A stretch of 64,000 bases of DNA from R-RK-3 sp031399085 (GTDB lineage Bacteria > Pseudomonadota > Alphaproteobacteria > Rhizobiales > Rhodomicrobiaceae): assembly GCA_031399085.1 (NCBI GenBank), contig JANNOQ010000033.1:1-64000 (forward strand), in the 5' to 3' direction. Below, piece after piece: positions 44,392-53,824 of this stretch. Numbering within the stretch: position 1 is the stretch's first letter; the number at the start of each line of letters is the position of its first letter. The notes under the pieces are model-generated. The model saw nothing but the letters and a program-made list of their open reading frames with translations, searched no databases and was not told the DNA's origin. The translations under genes were made by a program, and so were the position numbers.

Positions 44392-45035
44392 GCCCGCGCG
44401 CCGAAGATCGCCGATCCAACCCGCACATGCGTCGCACCCGCCGCGATGGCCGCCTCGAAATCGCTGCTCATGCCCATCGACAACCCGGCCAGCCCGTTGC
44501 GCGCCGCCATGTCAGCCAGTGTGGCAAAATGCGGCGCGGCCGCCTCGGCTTCGGGCGGGATGCACATCAGGCCGGTCAGTGGCAGATCCATCGCCCGACA
44601 GGCCGCGACAAATCCGTCGACTTCGCCCGGCAGGACGCCCGCCTTCTGCGGCTCGGACCCGGTATTCACCTGCACGAACAGCTCAGGCGAGGCCCCGCGC
44701 GCTTGGGCCAGACGGGCCAGCTTGTCGGCGAGCGAAGGGCGGTCCACCGCGTGAATCGCATCGAACAGCTCGACCGCGACCTTGGCCTTGTTGGTTTGCA
44801 GCGGTCCGACCAGATGCACTGCGACCGGCCCGAACGTGGCCCGCCAGTCCGGCCATTTCGCCTGCGCCTCTTGCACATAGTTTTCGCCGAACACCCGGTG
44901 CCCCTGCCGCAACACCGCCTCGACCCGCTCGCCGGGTTGCAATTTCGACACGGCAATCAGCTGGACGGCCCCCGGTGTGCGCCCGTGCGCCACTTCGGCC
45001 GCGGCGATGCGAGACTGGATGTCGATCAGCGGCAT
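44388..45035 (-). CDS. yggS: YggS family PLP-binding protein
   Basis: Pyridoxal-phosphate homeostasis protein (PLPBP/PROSC), 215 aa, with a single TIM-barrel domain. The PLP lysine is in VQLIAVSKLQPGERVE (about residue 31), followed by FGENYVQEAQAKW. HLVGPLQTNKAKVAVELFD and the phosphate-binding LSMGMSSDFEAAI complete the pattern. GGAGG precedes the ATG. It converges on the amylosucrase gene with a 4-base overlap. Confidence 0.93.
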
Positions 45036-45097
45036 GAAACCTCCTTATTGGGCCAGATATGGCCCGACCGCAGCGATCATGCCAAGGGGCAAAACGA

Positions 45098-45123
45098 AAA
45101 GAGCGGGCTTGCGCCCGCTCTTT
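45098..45123 (-). terminator. terminator after the porin gene
   Basis: AAAGAGCGGGC (45098-45108) pairs with GCCCGCTCTTT (45113-45123) around a four-base loop. Leftward of the stem the transcript would read TTTTCGTTTTG. It ends the leftward porin transcript 26 bp past its stop codon, before yggS. Confidence 0.85.
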
Positions 45124-45148
45124 CCAAACCGGATGACCGGTCGTCAGA

Positions 45149-46102
45149 TCAGAAGTCGAAGCGCACGCCAGCGTCGAACTGGGTTTCGCCATCGAAATCC
45201 TGAAGAATGCCGGACGACAGTCTGGCACCACCGAGATCGTAGTTGACCCCGATGCCGTACGAGACGTCTTCCTCAGTCTCAACGTCAGAGTCCAGAGACG
45301 CAACGTAGCCTTCGATCTGGATCGCATCGAAAGTGTAGTTCGCGTACAGCGTCACCTTGTTGGCGTCACCGATAATGTCAGCGCCTGTGAGCACATCAGA
45401 ACCGACGACCACATCCTGGGCGTCAGCGTACAAAAGGCCAACATTTGCGACATCGTTGATCGAGTACTGAGCACCCACGAAGAAGTACTGAGCATCCTCG
45501 AGCCCGCCCGCATTGTCGGCGTAGGCTGCTTCGACCTTGATGGCACCGAACACATAATCAGCAGACACTGCGACTTCGTCCGAGCTCGATTCGCCATCGG
45601 TTTGATCGCGCTGGATGTACGAAATACGTCCGTTGAAATCGCCAACGGAGTAGCTCGCAAACACGCCCATGCGGTTGTTGTCGCTGCCGAAGCTGCGCGA
45701 CTGGTACTCTTCATACACAAAGAGCGGACCACCTTCGCTGAAATCACCAGCACCGATTTCCGAGGCGAAAGCGAGATCGAGCGAATCAACTGCTGCGTTG
45801 GAGTTACCAACTTCCAGGCGGAAACCTTCGTACTCTGCATACACGTACGCAGTGTTCAGGGTCGCTTCGCTTCTGCCGCTGTCGCTCTGGAGACGGATAC
45901 GACCACCGAAGGTCACGCCGGAGTCAGTTTCCGTTTTGGCATTGATGTTGAAACGCAAGCGCTGGAACACCTGCACTTCGTCTTCTTCGCGACCGCTGTC
46001 GTAGTTAACGCCGAAACGGCCGTAACCCGAGAAGCTCACTTCAGCAGCAGCCATGCCAGCGGTCGCGCTGAGCAGGGCGGTGGACAGAAGAATTTTTTTC
46101 AT
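45149..46102 (-). CDS. outer-membrane porin
   Basis: A 317-aa beta-barrel porin of Rhodobacter type (Gram-negative porin family). It starts with a signal peptide, MKKILLSTALLSATAGMAAA, cleaved before EVSFSGYGRFGVNYD. It then alternates aromatic and acidic strands (RIRLQSDSGRSEATLNTAYV, GISYIQ-like turns) and ends in phenylalanine (DAGVRFDF), the normal signal for barrel insertion. GAGGG precedes the ATG at 46102. Its codon use is more relaxed, as often seen for abundant outer-membrane proteins. Confidence 0.92.
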   Translation of the reverse strand: MKKILLSTALLSATAGMAAAEVSFSGYGRFGVNYDSGREEDEVQVFQRLRFNINAKTETDSGVTFGGRIRLQSDSGRSEATLNTAYVYAEYEGFRLEVGNSNAAVDSLDLAFASEIGAGDFSEGGPLFVYEEYQSRSFGSDNNRMGVFASYSVGDFNGRISYIQRDQTDGESSSDEVAVSADYVFGAIKVEAAYADNAGGLEDAQYFFVGAQYSINDVANVGLLYADAQDVVVGSDVLTGADIIGDANKVTLYANYTFDAIQIEGYVASLDSDVETEEDVSYGIGVNYDLGGARLSSGILQDFDGETQFDAGVRFDF

Positions 46103-46387
46103 AGTTTCCCTCATTGTCTCTGAAAGGTGCGGCCCAACTCAGGGGAATCCGAACTGGGTATGCACTCTCTTTCCACTTCCGGACGCTTGATTGCAATCCG
46201 GACGGCGGCGTGCCCGGGGAATGACGCGGGTGTTGGTGCAGCTTTGCCACAGTGGTGCCACGCGGAGGCAACCGTTGCCAAAGTCGCACCGGTCGCCGCC
46301 AGGCACCCGACCCGCGCCGCATGGGAAAGCGCTTGGCACGCCCCGACCGACGGGCTAGACAACGACAGATCGTTTCGGGGGACCCGT

Positions 46388-46936
46388 ATGAGATTGCTTT
46401 ACCTCGGCCACGCTATGCGCAGCTTTGCCATGATGACGGCACTCGGCTTCGGGCTTGCCGCCTGCGGGGGGAGCGGCAGCGGCGGGTCGGGTCTGTTCGG
46501 GGGCGGATCATCGTCTGATCGGACGGAAAGTGACGAGTCGCGCTATGTCAATGCGACACGCGAGTTGCGAGAAGAGGCGAATACCGAAGGCAACCGCATA
46601 ACCGACCTGTTCGCCCGGTCTGCGGATCCGAACACAACGGTCGAGGTGAACAAGTACCTCTGGCTGGCGTCGCTCGACGTGCTGAACTTCCTGCCGATCG
46701 AACAGATCGACCCGTTCACAGGCGTGATCGTCACCGGCTACGGCACCCCGCCCGGATCGGGCCGCGCCTACCGCGCCACGGTCTATGTGCAGGACCCGGC
46801 GCTGGACGCGCGCAGCCTGAAGGTGGCCCTGCAGTCGCGCGGCGGCGGCGCGGTGGCGCCTGAAACCGTGCGGGCGGTCGAGGATGCGATCCTGTCCCGG
46901 GCCCGCCAGTTGCGCATTCAGGACAGCGGGCTTTAG
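46388..46936 (+). CDS. DUF3576 family lipoprotein
   Basis: A 182-aa protein. The lipobox GFGLAAC directs lipid attachment, followed by a Gly/Ser-rich linker (GGSGSGGSGLFGGGSSS). The conserved DUF3576 part contains NKYLWLASLDVLNFLPIEQI and the segment DPFTGVIVTGYGTPPGSGRA. An ATG at 46415 (MRSFAMMTALG) would give a tidier signal and is the alternative start. Function is unknown; the family often sits beside leuS and lptE, as here, suggesting an envelope role. Confidence 0.85.
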   Translation: MRLLYLGHAMRSFAMMTALGFGLAACGGSGSGGSGLFGGGSSSDRTESDESRYVNATRELREEANTEGNRITDLFARSADPNTTVEVNKYLWLASLDVLNFLPIEQIDPFTGVIVTGYGTPPGSGRAYRATVYVQDPALDARSLKVALQSRGGGAVAPETVRAVEDAILSRARQLRIQDSGL

Positions 46937-46941
46937 GTCCC

Positions 46942-46985
46942 GACGCCGGGCGGGGGCCAGTCCCCGCACCCCCGGGATAATTGTG
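46942..46985 (-). repeat. intergenic hairpin repeat, copy C (diverged)
   Basis: On the minus strand it reads GTCCACAATTATCCCGGGGG then TGCGGGG-loop-CCCCGC, a shortened relative of copies A and B. The stem is GCGGGG (46950-46955) with CCCCGC (46962-46967). It lies in the 122-bp gap between the DUF3576 gene and leuS. Confidence 0.5.
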
Positions 46986-47058
46986 GACAGAAAATGGGCA
47001 TGGCCGGACCATGTCAGCGCCCCGGTAAACCGCAGCGGGGATTGCCAGAGGGATCATC

Positions 47059-49692
47059 ATGTCGCGCTATGAACCATCCGTGATCGAGCCGAAGTGGCGC
47101 GCCGTCTGGGACGAGGCCGGGGTGTTCGAGGCCAAGGCCAACCCGTCGCGGCCCAAGTATTACGTGCTCGAGATGTTTCCCTATCCCTCGGGGCGCATCC
47201 ACATGGGGCATGTGCGCAATTACACGATGGGCGACGTGGTGGCGCGCACCAAGGCGGCGCAGGGGCATGCGGTGCTGCATCCGATGGGCTGGGATGCCTT
47301 CGGGATGCCCGCCGAGAACGCCGCGATGGAGCGGGGCGGGCACCCCAAGGACTGGACCTATTCCAACATCGCCGACATGCGCGACCAGATGAAACCGCTG
47401 GGCCTGTCGATCGACTGGAGCCGTGAATTCGCGACCTGCGACCCCGAATATTCTGGCCAGCAGCAGGCGATGTTCATCGACATGATGGCGGCCGGATTGG
47501 TCTATCGCAAGGCGGCGGTGGTCAACTGGGATCCGGTGGACATGACCGTTCTGGCCAACGAACAGGTGATCGACGGGCGGGGCTGGCGATCGAACGCGCT
47601 GGTCGAGCGGCGCGAGTTGACCCAGTGGTTCTTCAAGATCTCGGACTACTCGGCGGAACTGCTGTCGGCGCTGGACGGGCTGACCCACTGGCCCGAAAAG
47701 GTGCGTCTGATGCAGGCGAACTGGATCGGCCAGTCGCGCGGCCTGCAGTTTGCGTTCGGTACGGTAGGCGCGCCCGAGGGCTTCGACCGGCTGGAGGTTT
47801 ACACGACGCGGCCCGACACGCTGATGGGGGCAAGCTTTGCCGCGATCAGCCCGGATCACCCGCTGGCCAAGCATCTGGAACGGCACGACCCGGCGGTGGC
47901 GGCCTTTGTCGCCGAATGCCGTCAGGTCGGCACGTCGGCCGAAGCGCTGGAAACGGCGGAGAAAAAGGGCATGGATACCGGGATCACCGTGCGCCATCCG
48001 TTTGACGACACGTGGGAATTGCCGGTCTACATCGCGAACTTCATCCTGATGGATTATGGCACCGGGGCGATCTTCGGCTGCCCCGCGCATGATGACCGGG
48101 ATTTCGAGTTTGCGACAAAATATGGTCTACCGATCAACGCGGTCTTTACCTCCGATGGCACGGATGCGGCGCTGACCGAAGCCTATGTTCCGATGAAGTC
48201 CGAACGCGTGCAGTACATCCGCGGCTTTGCCGGAGACGCCGAGCAGACCGGCGAGGCGGCCGTCGCCGCCGCCATCGCCTTTTGCGAAGAGCGTGGCATC
48301 GGGCGTGGCGTGACCAACTACCGTCTGCGCGACTGGGGCGTCAGCCGCCAACGCTATTGGGGATGCCCGATTCCGGTGGTGCATTGCGCGGCGTGCGGCG
48401 TGGTGGCCGAGAAGAAAGACAACCTGCCGATCCGCCTGCCCGACGACGTGACCTTCGACGTGCCCGGCAACCCGCTGGACCGCCATCCGACCTGGCGAAT
48501 GACCTCGTGCCCCCAATGCGGCGGCGATGCACGGCGCGAGACGGATACGATGGACACGTTCGTCGATTCATCCTGGTATTACGCCCGCTTCACCGCGCCC
48601 CGTGCGGAGACGCCCACCGATGCGGCCGAGGTCGATTATTGGATGACCGTCGACCAGTATATCGGCGGGGTGGAACACGCGATCCTGCACCTCTTGTACT
48701 CCCGCTTCTTCGCCCGCGCGATGCACAAGACCGGGCATCTGCCGGCGAAGGCAATCGAGCCGTTCAATGCACTGTTCACCCAAGGCATGGTGACGCACGA
48801 GATCTATCAGACCCGCGACGCAGCCGGCAGGCCGGTCTATCACCTGCCCGAGGATGTGACGACCTTTACCCTGGCCGACCGCAGGGTCACGGTGCTGGGC
48901 AATGTGCCGCCCCCCGATCCCGACATGGTTCCCGACATCGACGCCTGGCTGCAGGGTCTGGACGATGAAGGCGGGCTGGTCGAGGTGATCCCGTCTGCCA
49001 AGATGTCGAAATCCAAGAAGAACGTCGTCGATCCTATGAACATCATCGCGGCGTTCGGGGCCGATACCGCGCGGTGGTTCGTGATGTCGGACTCGCCACC
49101 GGAACGTGATGTGGAATGGACGGCCAGCGGGGCCGAGGCGACGTTCAAGCATCTGTCGCGCGTTTGGGCGCTGTCGGTGCGGATTGCCGAGATGCCGGAA
49201 AGCCATCAGGGCACCGATGACGACGCGCTGGCCCGCGCCGCCGCCCGCGCGGTGGCCGAGGTGACGCATGGCATCGACAGCTTTGCGTTCAACAAGGCCA
49301 TCGCGAAGCTTTACGAATTCACCAACACCCTCAGCCGCGCCAACGGCTCGACGCCCGTCATGCGCGCCACGATGCGCACGCTGGCGCAACTGATGCAGCC
49401 GATGACGCCGCATCTGGCCGAAGAGGTCTGGCAGGCACAGGGCGGCACCGGGTTGGTGACGCAGGCGGCGTGGCCAATTCCCGATCCGGCGCTGCTGGTG
49501 GACGATACCGTCACGCTGCCGATCCAGATCAACGGCAAGCGGCGGGCGGAAATCAGCGTGCCAAGGGACATGCCCGCTGCAGAGGTTGAAAAGCTGGCGC
49601 TGGCGAACGAGGATGTGGTCAGGTTCCTTGCCGGTCAGCCCATCAAGAAGCTTATCGTCGTCCCGGGTCGCATCATCAATGTCGTCGCCTGA
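47059..49692 (+). CDS. leuS: leucyl-tRNA synthetase
   Basis: Charges tRNA-Leu with leucine. The full-length 877-aa class I enzyme has the HIGH-type motif FPYPSGRIHMGHVRNYTMGD, a large editing insertion including DTLMGASFAAISPDHPL, and PSAKMSKSKKNVVDPMN as the KMSKS loop. The C-terminal anticodon domain follows. Codon use is typical of this genome: I count 19 AAC to 4 AAT for asparagine. The stop lies inside the beginning of lptE (14-base overlap). Confidence 0.98.
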   Translation: MSRYEPSVIEPKWRAVWDEAGVFEAKANPSRPKYYVLEMFPYPSGRIHMGHVRNYTMGDVVARTKAAQGHAVLHPMGWDAFGMPAENAAMERGGHPKDWTYSNIADMRDQMKPLGLSIDWSREFATCDPEYSGQQQAMFIDMMAAGLVYRKAAVVNWDPVDMTVLANEQVIDGRGWRSNALVERRELTQWFFKISDYSAELLSALDGLTHWPEKVRLMQANWIGQSRGLQFAFGTVGAPEGFDRLEVYTTRPDTLMGASFAAISPDHPLAKHLERHDPAVAAFVAECRQVGTSAEALETAEKKGMDTGITVRHPFDDTWELPVYIANFILMDYGTGAIFGCPAHDDRDFEFATKYGLPINAVFTSDGTDAALTEAYVPMKSERVQYIRGFAGDAEQTGEAAVAAAIAFCEERGIGRGVTNYRLRDWGVSRQRYWGCPIPVVHCAACGVVAEKKDNLPIRLPDDVTFDVPGNPLDRHPTWRMTSCPQCGGDARRETDTMDTFVDSSWYYARFTAPRAETPTDAAEVDYWMTVDQYIGGVEHAILHLLYSRFFARAMHKTGHLPAKAIEPFNALFTQGMVTHEIYQTRDAAGRPVYHLPEDVTTFTLADRRVTVLGNVPPPDPDMVPDIDAWLQGLDDEGGLVEVIPSAKMSKSKKNVVDPMNIIAAFGADTARWFVMSDSPPERDVEWTASGAEATFKHLSRVWALSVRIAEMPESHQGTDDDALARAAARAVAEVTHGIDSFAFNKAIAKLYEFTNTLSRANGSTPVMRATMRTLAQLMQPMTPHLAEEVWQAQGGTGLVTQAAWPIPDPALLVDDTVTLPIQINGKRRAEISVPRDMPAAEVEKLALANEDVVRFLAGQPIKKLIVVPGRIINVVA

Positions 49693-50176
49693 CCGCCGTA
49701 CCATTCTGGGGTTTGCCTTGCTCGCCGGGGCCGCCGTGACCGGCTGCGGCTTTGCGCCCGCCTATGGCACCGCAGGCGGGGCGACGGCGCTGCAAGGCAC
49801 GGTCCGCGCCGCCGACCCCACCGACAAAAATGCCTTCGATCTGGTGCAGCGGCTGGAAGAGCGGTTGGGCCCGCCACAGGCCCGCCGCTTCGATCTGACC
49901 TATGGCATCAGCACCAAGGCCATCGCAGTGGGCGTCACGCCCGACGGCACGATCACCCGCTACAACCTTTCGGGCGCGGTGACCTGGACGCTGACCGACA
50001 CGGCAGGCGCGCGCGTCGCCGGGGGCACTGTCGACAGCTTTACTTCGTGGTCCGCGACCGGATCGACCGTGGCCGGGTTGACCGCCGAACAGGACGCCAA
50101 CACCCGCCTGATGCGCATCCTGGCAGATCAGATCGTGGCGCGATTGCTGGCGCTGTCCGCCAGCCTGCCCGCATGA
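49679..50176 (+). CDS. lptE: LPS-assembly lipoprotein LptE
   Basis: Outer-membrane lipoprotein that plugs the LptD barrel in lipopolysaccharide export. The 165-aa protein begins MSSPDRRTILGFALLAG with lipobox AAVTGCGF and the common continuation APAYGTAG. It ends in helix-rich ADQIVARLLALSASLPA. The ATG at 49679 within leuS is chosen because it yields a proper signal peptide. The leuS-lptE-holA order is conserved in alphaproteobacteria. Confidence 0.9.
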   Translation: MSSPDRRTILGFALLAGAAVTGCGFAPAYGTAGGATALQGTVRAADPTDKNAFDLVQRLEERLGPPQARRFDLTYGISTKAIAVGVTPDGTITRYNLSGAVTWTLTDTAGARVAGGTVDSFTSWSATGSTVAGLTAEQDANTRLMRILADQIVARLLALSASLPA

Positions 50177-50183
50177 CGCCGTC

Positions 50184-51176
50184 ATGATCCTGCGCGGGAC
50201 CGAGGCAACCCGGTATTTCGCCAAGCCCGACCCGGCGCGCCCCGGACTGCTGATCCACGGCGCCGATTCGATGCGTGTCGCGCTGAAACGGGCCGAGGTG
50301 ATTGCGGCCCTGATCGGCCCGCAAGGCGAGGCCGACATGCGGCTGACCCGGCTTGCCGCGGGCGATCTGCGGCGCGACGGCAGCCTGCTCGCCGATGCGC
50401 TGACCTCGCCCAGTTTCTTTCCCGGCCCGCGCGCCGTCTGGCTAGAGGATGCGTCCGACGGGCTGACCGACACGATCGCAGCGGCGTTGAAGGACTGGCG
50501 CACCGGGGATGGCAGTCTAATCGTCACCGCTGGCACCCTGACCGGCAAGTCCGCGCTGAAAACGCTGTTCGAAAAGCACCCGGCAGCCATCGCCATCGGG
50601 CTGTTCGACGACCCGCCGACCCGCGAAGAGATCGAGAGCGAGCTGACCCGCGCCGGACTGAACCGCATCGACCCGGCGGCCATGGCCGATCTGACAACGC
50701 TGGCGCGCAGCCTCGATCCCGGCGATTTCCGCCAGACGCTGACCCGCGTCGCGCTCTACAAGCATGCCGACGCGACCCCGCTGACCAGCGCCGAGGTGGC
50801 CAGCCTGGCCCCGGCGACGATCGAGGCCGAGGTCGATGACCTGATCCACGCCGCCGCCGACTGCCGCGTGGCCGATGTGGGTCCGCTGATGCGCAGGCTC
50901 GAGGCGCAGGGCACGTCGGCCGTCAGCATCTGCATCGCGGCCCTGCGCCATTTTCGCAGCCTGCATCTGGCCGCCTGCGACCCCGGCAAGGCGCGGCTCT
51001 TCGGGCCGCGCCGCGATGCCGCGCAGCGGCAGGCGCAGGCATGGGGCATGCGTCTTTTGGAACAGGCGACGGCGCTGCTGGTGGAAACCGACCTGACGCT
51101 GCGGTCGGCGTCGCGCGCGCCCACTCACGCTGTGATGGAACGCGCCCTCATCCGCCTTGCGATGATGAAACGCTGA
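50184..51176 (+). CDS. holA: DNA polymerase III subunit delta
   Basis: Clamp-loader subunit that opens the beta clamp, 330 aa. It begins MILRGTEATRYFAKPDPARP with LLIHGADSMRVALKRAEVIA, the degenerate AAA module typical of delta, and ends with the collar helices (ATALLVETDLTLRSASRAPT). It follows lptE by 7 bp. Its stop overlaps the next start as TGATG. Confidence 0.92.
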   Translation: MILRGTEATRYFAKPDPARPGLLIHGADSMRVALKRAEVIAALIGPQGEADMRLTRLAAGDLRRDGSLLADALTSPSFFPGPRAVWLEDASDGLTDTIAAALKDWRTGDGSLIVTAGTLTGKSALKTLFEKHPAAIAIGLFDDPPTREEIESELTRAGLNRIDPAAMADLTTLARSLDPGDFRQTLTRVALYKHADATPLTSAEVASLAPATIEAEVDDLIHAAADCRVADVGPLMRRLEAQGTSAVSICIAALRHFRSLHLAACDPGKARLFGPRRDAAQRQAQAWGMRLLEQATALLVETDLTLRSASRAPTHAVMERALIRLAMMKR

Positions 51177-51505
51177 TGGTCAGAACGCTGTCCCCGATCG
51201 AGACGTTTCTGGCCCCCCTTGCCCGGCTTGCAGTCAAGCATGATTGCGACGGCCAGGTGATCTGGGCCGATGGCACCGACTGGCAGGCCCAAGAAGACGA
51301 AACCGACATGCTCGACCCTGACGAGATCGCGTTCTATGCCGAAGGGATGCTGATGGAAGGCTTCCATCTGCACTGGCAGGTGCTGTCCGAACAGGGCACA
51401 CCGGTGCTGGCGCGCCTGTTCTTCTGGCAAAAGACACCGCCGCCGATGCCCCCACTGCAACCCGGCCTGACCCTGGCCGCCGAGGGACGATGGCCGCCGC
51501 AATGA
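51176..51505 (+). CDS. hypothetical acidic protein
   Basis: A 109-aa protein with no recognised family. It has an acidic middle (QAQEDETDMLDPDEIAFYAE), then GFHLHWQVLSEQGTPVLARL and a proline-rich end, KTPPPMPPLQPG. There is no signal or membrane segment. It is translationally coupled to holA at its start and overlaps the GAF gene by 16 bases, so it belongs to the same operon. Confidence 0.6.
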   Translation: MVRTLSPIETFLAPLARLAVKHDCDGQVIWADGTDWQAQEDETDMLDPDEIAFYAEGMLMEGFHLHWQVLSEQGTPVLARLFFWQKTPPPMPPLQPGLTLAAEGRWPPQ

Positions 51506-51930
51506 TCCCCTACACCCGGCTGCACGCCGCCTGTGCCGCCATGGGCACGATCCTGTTCACCGTGACGCATAACGATTTCGCGGCGATGCTGGCCCGCCGC
51601 GCTTACACCTCGCACCCGGTGGAATACCCGGCGCACGGGACCAAGCCGCTGACCCGCGATGCGTGGTTCGACCTGTGCGTCACCCGCGCCCAGCCCTTTG
51701 TCGCCAACACGCCAGAGGCGTTTCGCGATCACTTCTTTGACCACGCGCTGATCACGGCGATGGGTCTTGGCTCTGCCGCGAACCTGCCTGTGGTGGCGCC
51801 CGACGGCAGCGTGCCCGGAACGATCAACCTCTTGGCTGAACCCGGCCACTTCACGCCGGACCGCGTGCGCGCCTATCATGAGGCCGTAAGCCGCGAGCAT
51901 GGCGCCGTTCTGGCATCCCTGACCGCCTGA
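51490..51930 (+). CDS. GAF domain protein
   Basis: A 146-aa single-domain protein with a GAF-like plan: ILFTVTHNDFAAMLARRAYT, AHGTKPLTRDAWFDLCVTRA and GLGSAANLPVVAPDGSVPGT, then NLLAEPGHFTPDRV. The small-molecule ligand is unknown. It ends the holA operon, 12 bp before the convergent CAP-domain gene. Confidence 0.75.
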   Translation: MAAAMIPYTRLHAACAAMGTILFTVTHNDFAAMLARRAYTSHPVEYPAHGTKPLTRDAWFDLCVTRAQPFVANTPEAFRDHFFDHALITAMGLGSAANLPVVAPDGSVPGTINLLAEPGHFTPDRVRAYHEAVSREHGAVLASLTA

Positions 51931-51942
51931 TCCGCGCCGGCG

Positions 51943-52440
51943 TCAGTCCGCACCGGCGTTGGTCGCCCAGTACAGCTGCTGCCCCGAACGGGCGATGCCT
52001 ACGCCCACTTCGCGCACCTTGGGATCCAGCACATTGTGCAGGTGCTTGGGCGAATTGATCCACATCGTCATCACCTGCGTCACCGAATCGGAACTGGTCA
52101 TCGCGATGTTTTCGTTGGCGGCACGCACCCGGTATCCCGATTTCTTGAGCCGCTGCACGAAGGTCGGCCCACCCGGAACCTGATGCGCCATGGTGCGCGC
52201 GCCCGCCATGTCGCAGGCATGCATCGTCGCGGATTTGTGCAGGGTGCCTGACGCCCGCAGCGCCGGAAGCCCGCGCGCCTTGCGCTCGGCATTGATCATG
52301 CCGATGATCTGCTGCTGCATGGCCTTGACCTCACCGGGCAGCTCGCACGCGGCAACGGGCATGGCGGCCAGTGTCATCGCGGCAATCGACATCAACGTCA
52401 AAACACTGGCCCTTTTCAGCCACACCGAGAACAGTCGCAT
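51943..52440 (-). CDS. secreted CAP (SCP/PR1) domain protein
   Basis: A 165-aa exported protein. The signal peptide is MRLFSVWLKRASVLTLMSIA with cleavage near AAMPVAA. The CAP domain shows MINAERKARGLPALRASGTL, HACDMAGARTMAHQ, YRVRAANENIAM and WINSPKHLHNVLDPKVREVG, with the conserved His/Glu cavity residues. The bacterial family resembles YkwD and is of uncertain function, possibly envelope-related. Its upstream region is the 199-bp gap shared with the polyamine operon. Confidence 0.88.
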   Translation of the reverse strand: MRLFSVWLKRASVLTLMSIAAMTLAAMPVAACELPGEVKAMQQQIIGMINAERKARGLPALRASGTLHKSATMHACDMAGARTMAHQVPGGPTFVQRLKKSGYRVRAANENIAMTSSDSVTQVMTMWINSPKHLHNVLDPKVREVGVGIARSGQQLYWATNAGAD

Positions 52441-52639
52441 CTTATCCCCTTGTTAACGATAGTGGTTCAACCCTGAGTTTAACAGATTCCCGAGGTTACA
52501 TCACCACATCGATCGAGCGACTTGATGGCCAATTCATGGCAATTTTGGTGTTGCGAAAAGCGGCCGACCGCCTAACCTGACTCCAGGGACCGGACGACCG
52601 GCACGCCGCAGCGACGGCACAACTTCAGGGAGTAAACCG

Positions 52640-53794
52640 ATGAAATCCTTAAAACTGATGGGCACCGCGACGCTGGCCCTGCTGACCGGGCTGTCGCCGG
52701 TGCTGGCGCAGGTCACCGCGGTCGGCGATGGCGAGGGTCAGGTCAACATCGTGGCCTGGGCCGGCTACATCGAGCGGGGCGAAACGGACAAGGCGTTCGA
52801 CTGGGTGACGAAGTTCGAGGCCGACACCGGCTGCAAGGTCAATGTCAAGACCGCAGGCACGTCGGACGAGATGGTCGCCCTGATGAATGAAGGCGGCTTC
52901 GACCTTGTCACCGCCTCGGGCGATGCGAGCTTGCGGCTGATTTCGGGCAAGCGGGTGCAGCCGATCAACACCGCCCTGATCAAAAGCTGGGACAAGGTCG
53001 ATCCACGCCTGCAGAAAGCCCCCTGGCACACGGTCGGCGGCGTGCAATATGGCGTGCCCTACCAGTGGGGATCGAACGTCCTGATGTACAACACCGAGGT
53101 GTTCAAGGAAGCCCCGAAAAGCTGGAACATCGTGTTCGAGGAGCAGACGCTTCCGGACGGCAAGTCGAACAAAGGCCGGGTGCAAGCCTTCGATGGGCCG
53201 ATCTATATTGCCGATGCCGCCCTCTACCTGATGAAGCATCAGCCCGATCTGGGCATCAAGGACCCATACGAATTGACCGAAGCGCAATATAAGGCCGCGC
53301 TCGGTTTGCTTCGCAAGCAGCGCCAGGTGGTGCAGCGCTATTGGCACGACGTCATGGTGCAGGTGGACGATTTCACCAGCGAAGGGGTGGTCGCCTCCTC
53401 ATCCTGGCCGTTCCAGGTCAATTTGCTGCGGGGCCAGAAGAAGCCGATCGCCAGCACCATCCCGGAAGAGGGCGCAACCGGCTGGGCGGACTCGACGATG
53501 ATGCATGTCGAGGCGAAAAATCCCAATTGCGCCTATATGTGGCTCGAACATTCGCTCAGCGCGAAATTGCAGGGCGATCTGGCGGCTTGGTTCGGGTCGG
53601 TGCCGGCGGTGCTTTCAGCCTGCAAGGGCAATGAACTGCTCGGCGCGGACGGCTGCGCCACCAATGGCGAGGGCAATTTCACGAAAATCCATTTCTGGCG
53701 CACGCCGGCCGCGAAATGTGCGTCGCAGAAGGATGGCTGCGTGCCGTATTATCGTTGGGTGTCGGATTATATCGCGGTCCTCGGCGGACGCTAA
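52640..53794 (+). CDS. potF: polyamine ABC transporter substrate-binding protein (composition shifts within the gene)
   Basis: Periplasmic putrescine/spermidine-type binding protein of 384 aa, with signal peptide MKSLKLMGTATLALLTGLSP and the family start QVNIVAWAGYIERGETDKAF. The middle carries PYQWGSNVLMYNTEVF. The reading frame is intact, but codon choice changes. In the first part asparagine is 6 AAC to 2 AAT, while after about 53.4 kb all six asparagines are AAT and most tyrosines are TAT. This suggests a mosaic gene, or a join between two sequences. Potential substrates are inferred from the aldehyde dehydrogenase downstream. Confidence 0.9.
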   Translation: MKSLKLMGTATLALLTGLSPVLAQVTAVGDGEGQVNIVAWAGYIERGETDKAFDWVTKFEADTGCKVNVKTAGTSDEMVALMNEGGFDLVTASGDASLRLISGKRVQPINTALIKSWDKVDPRLQKAPWHTVGGVQYGVPYQWGSNVLMYNTEVFKEAPKSWNIVFEEQTLPDGKSNKGRVQAFDGPIYIADAALYLMKHQPDLGIKDPYELTEAQYKAALGLLRKQRQVVQRYWHDVMVQVDDFTSEGVVASSSWPFQVNLLRGQKKPIASTIPEEGATGWADSTMMHVEAKNPNCAYMWLEHSLSAKLQGDLAAWFGSVPAVLSACKGNELLGADGCATNGEGNFTKIHFWRTPAAKCASQKDGCVPYYRWVSDYIAVLGGR

Positions 53795-53824
53795 TCCGCC
53801 GTCTCGCAGACAGGGAGTTCTGGC

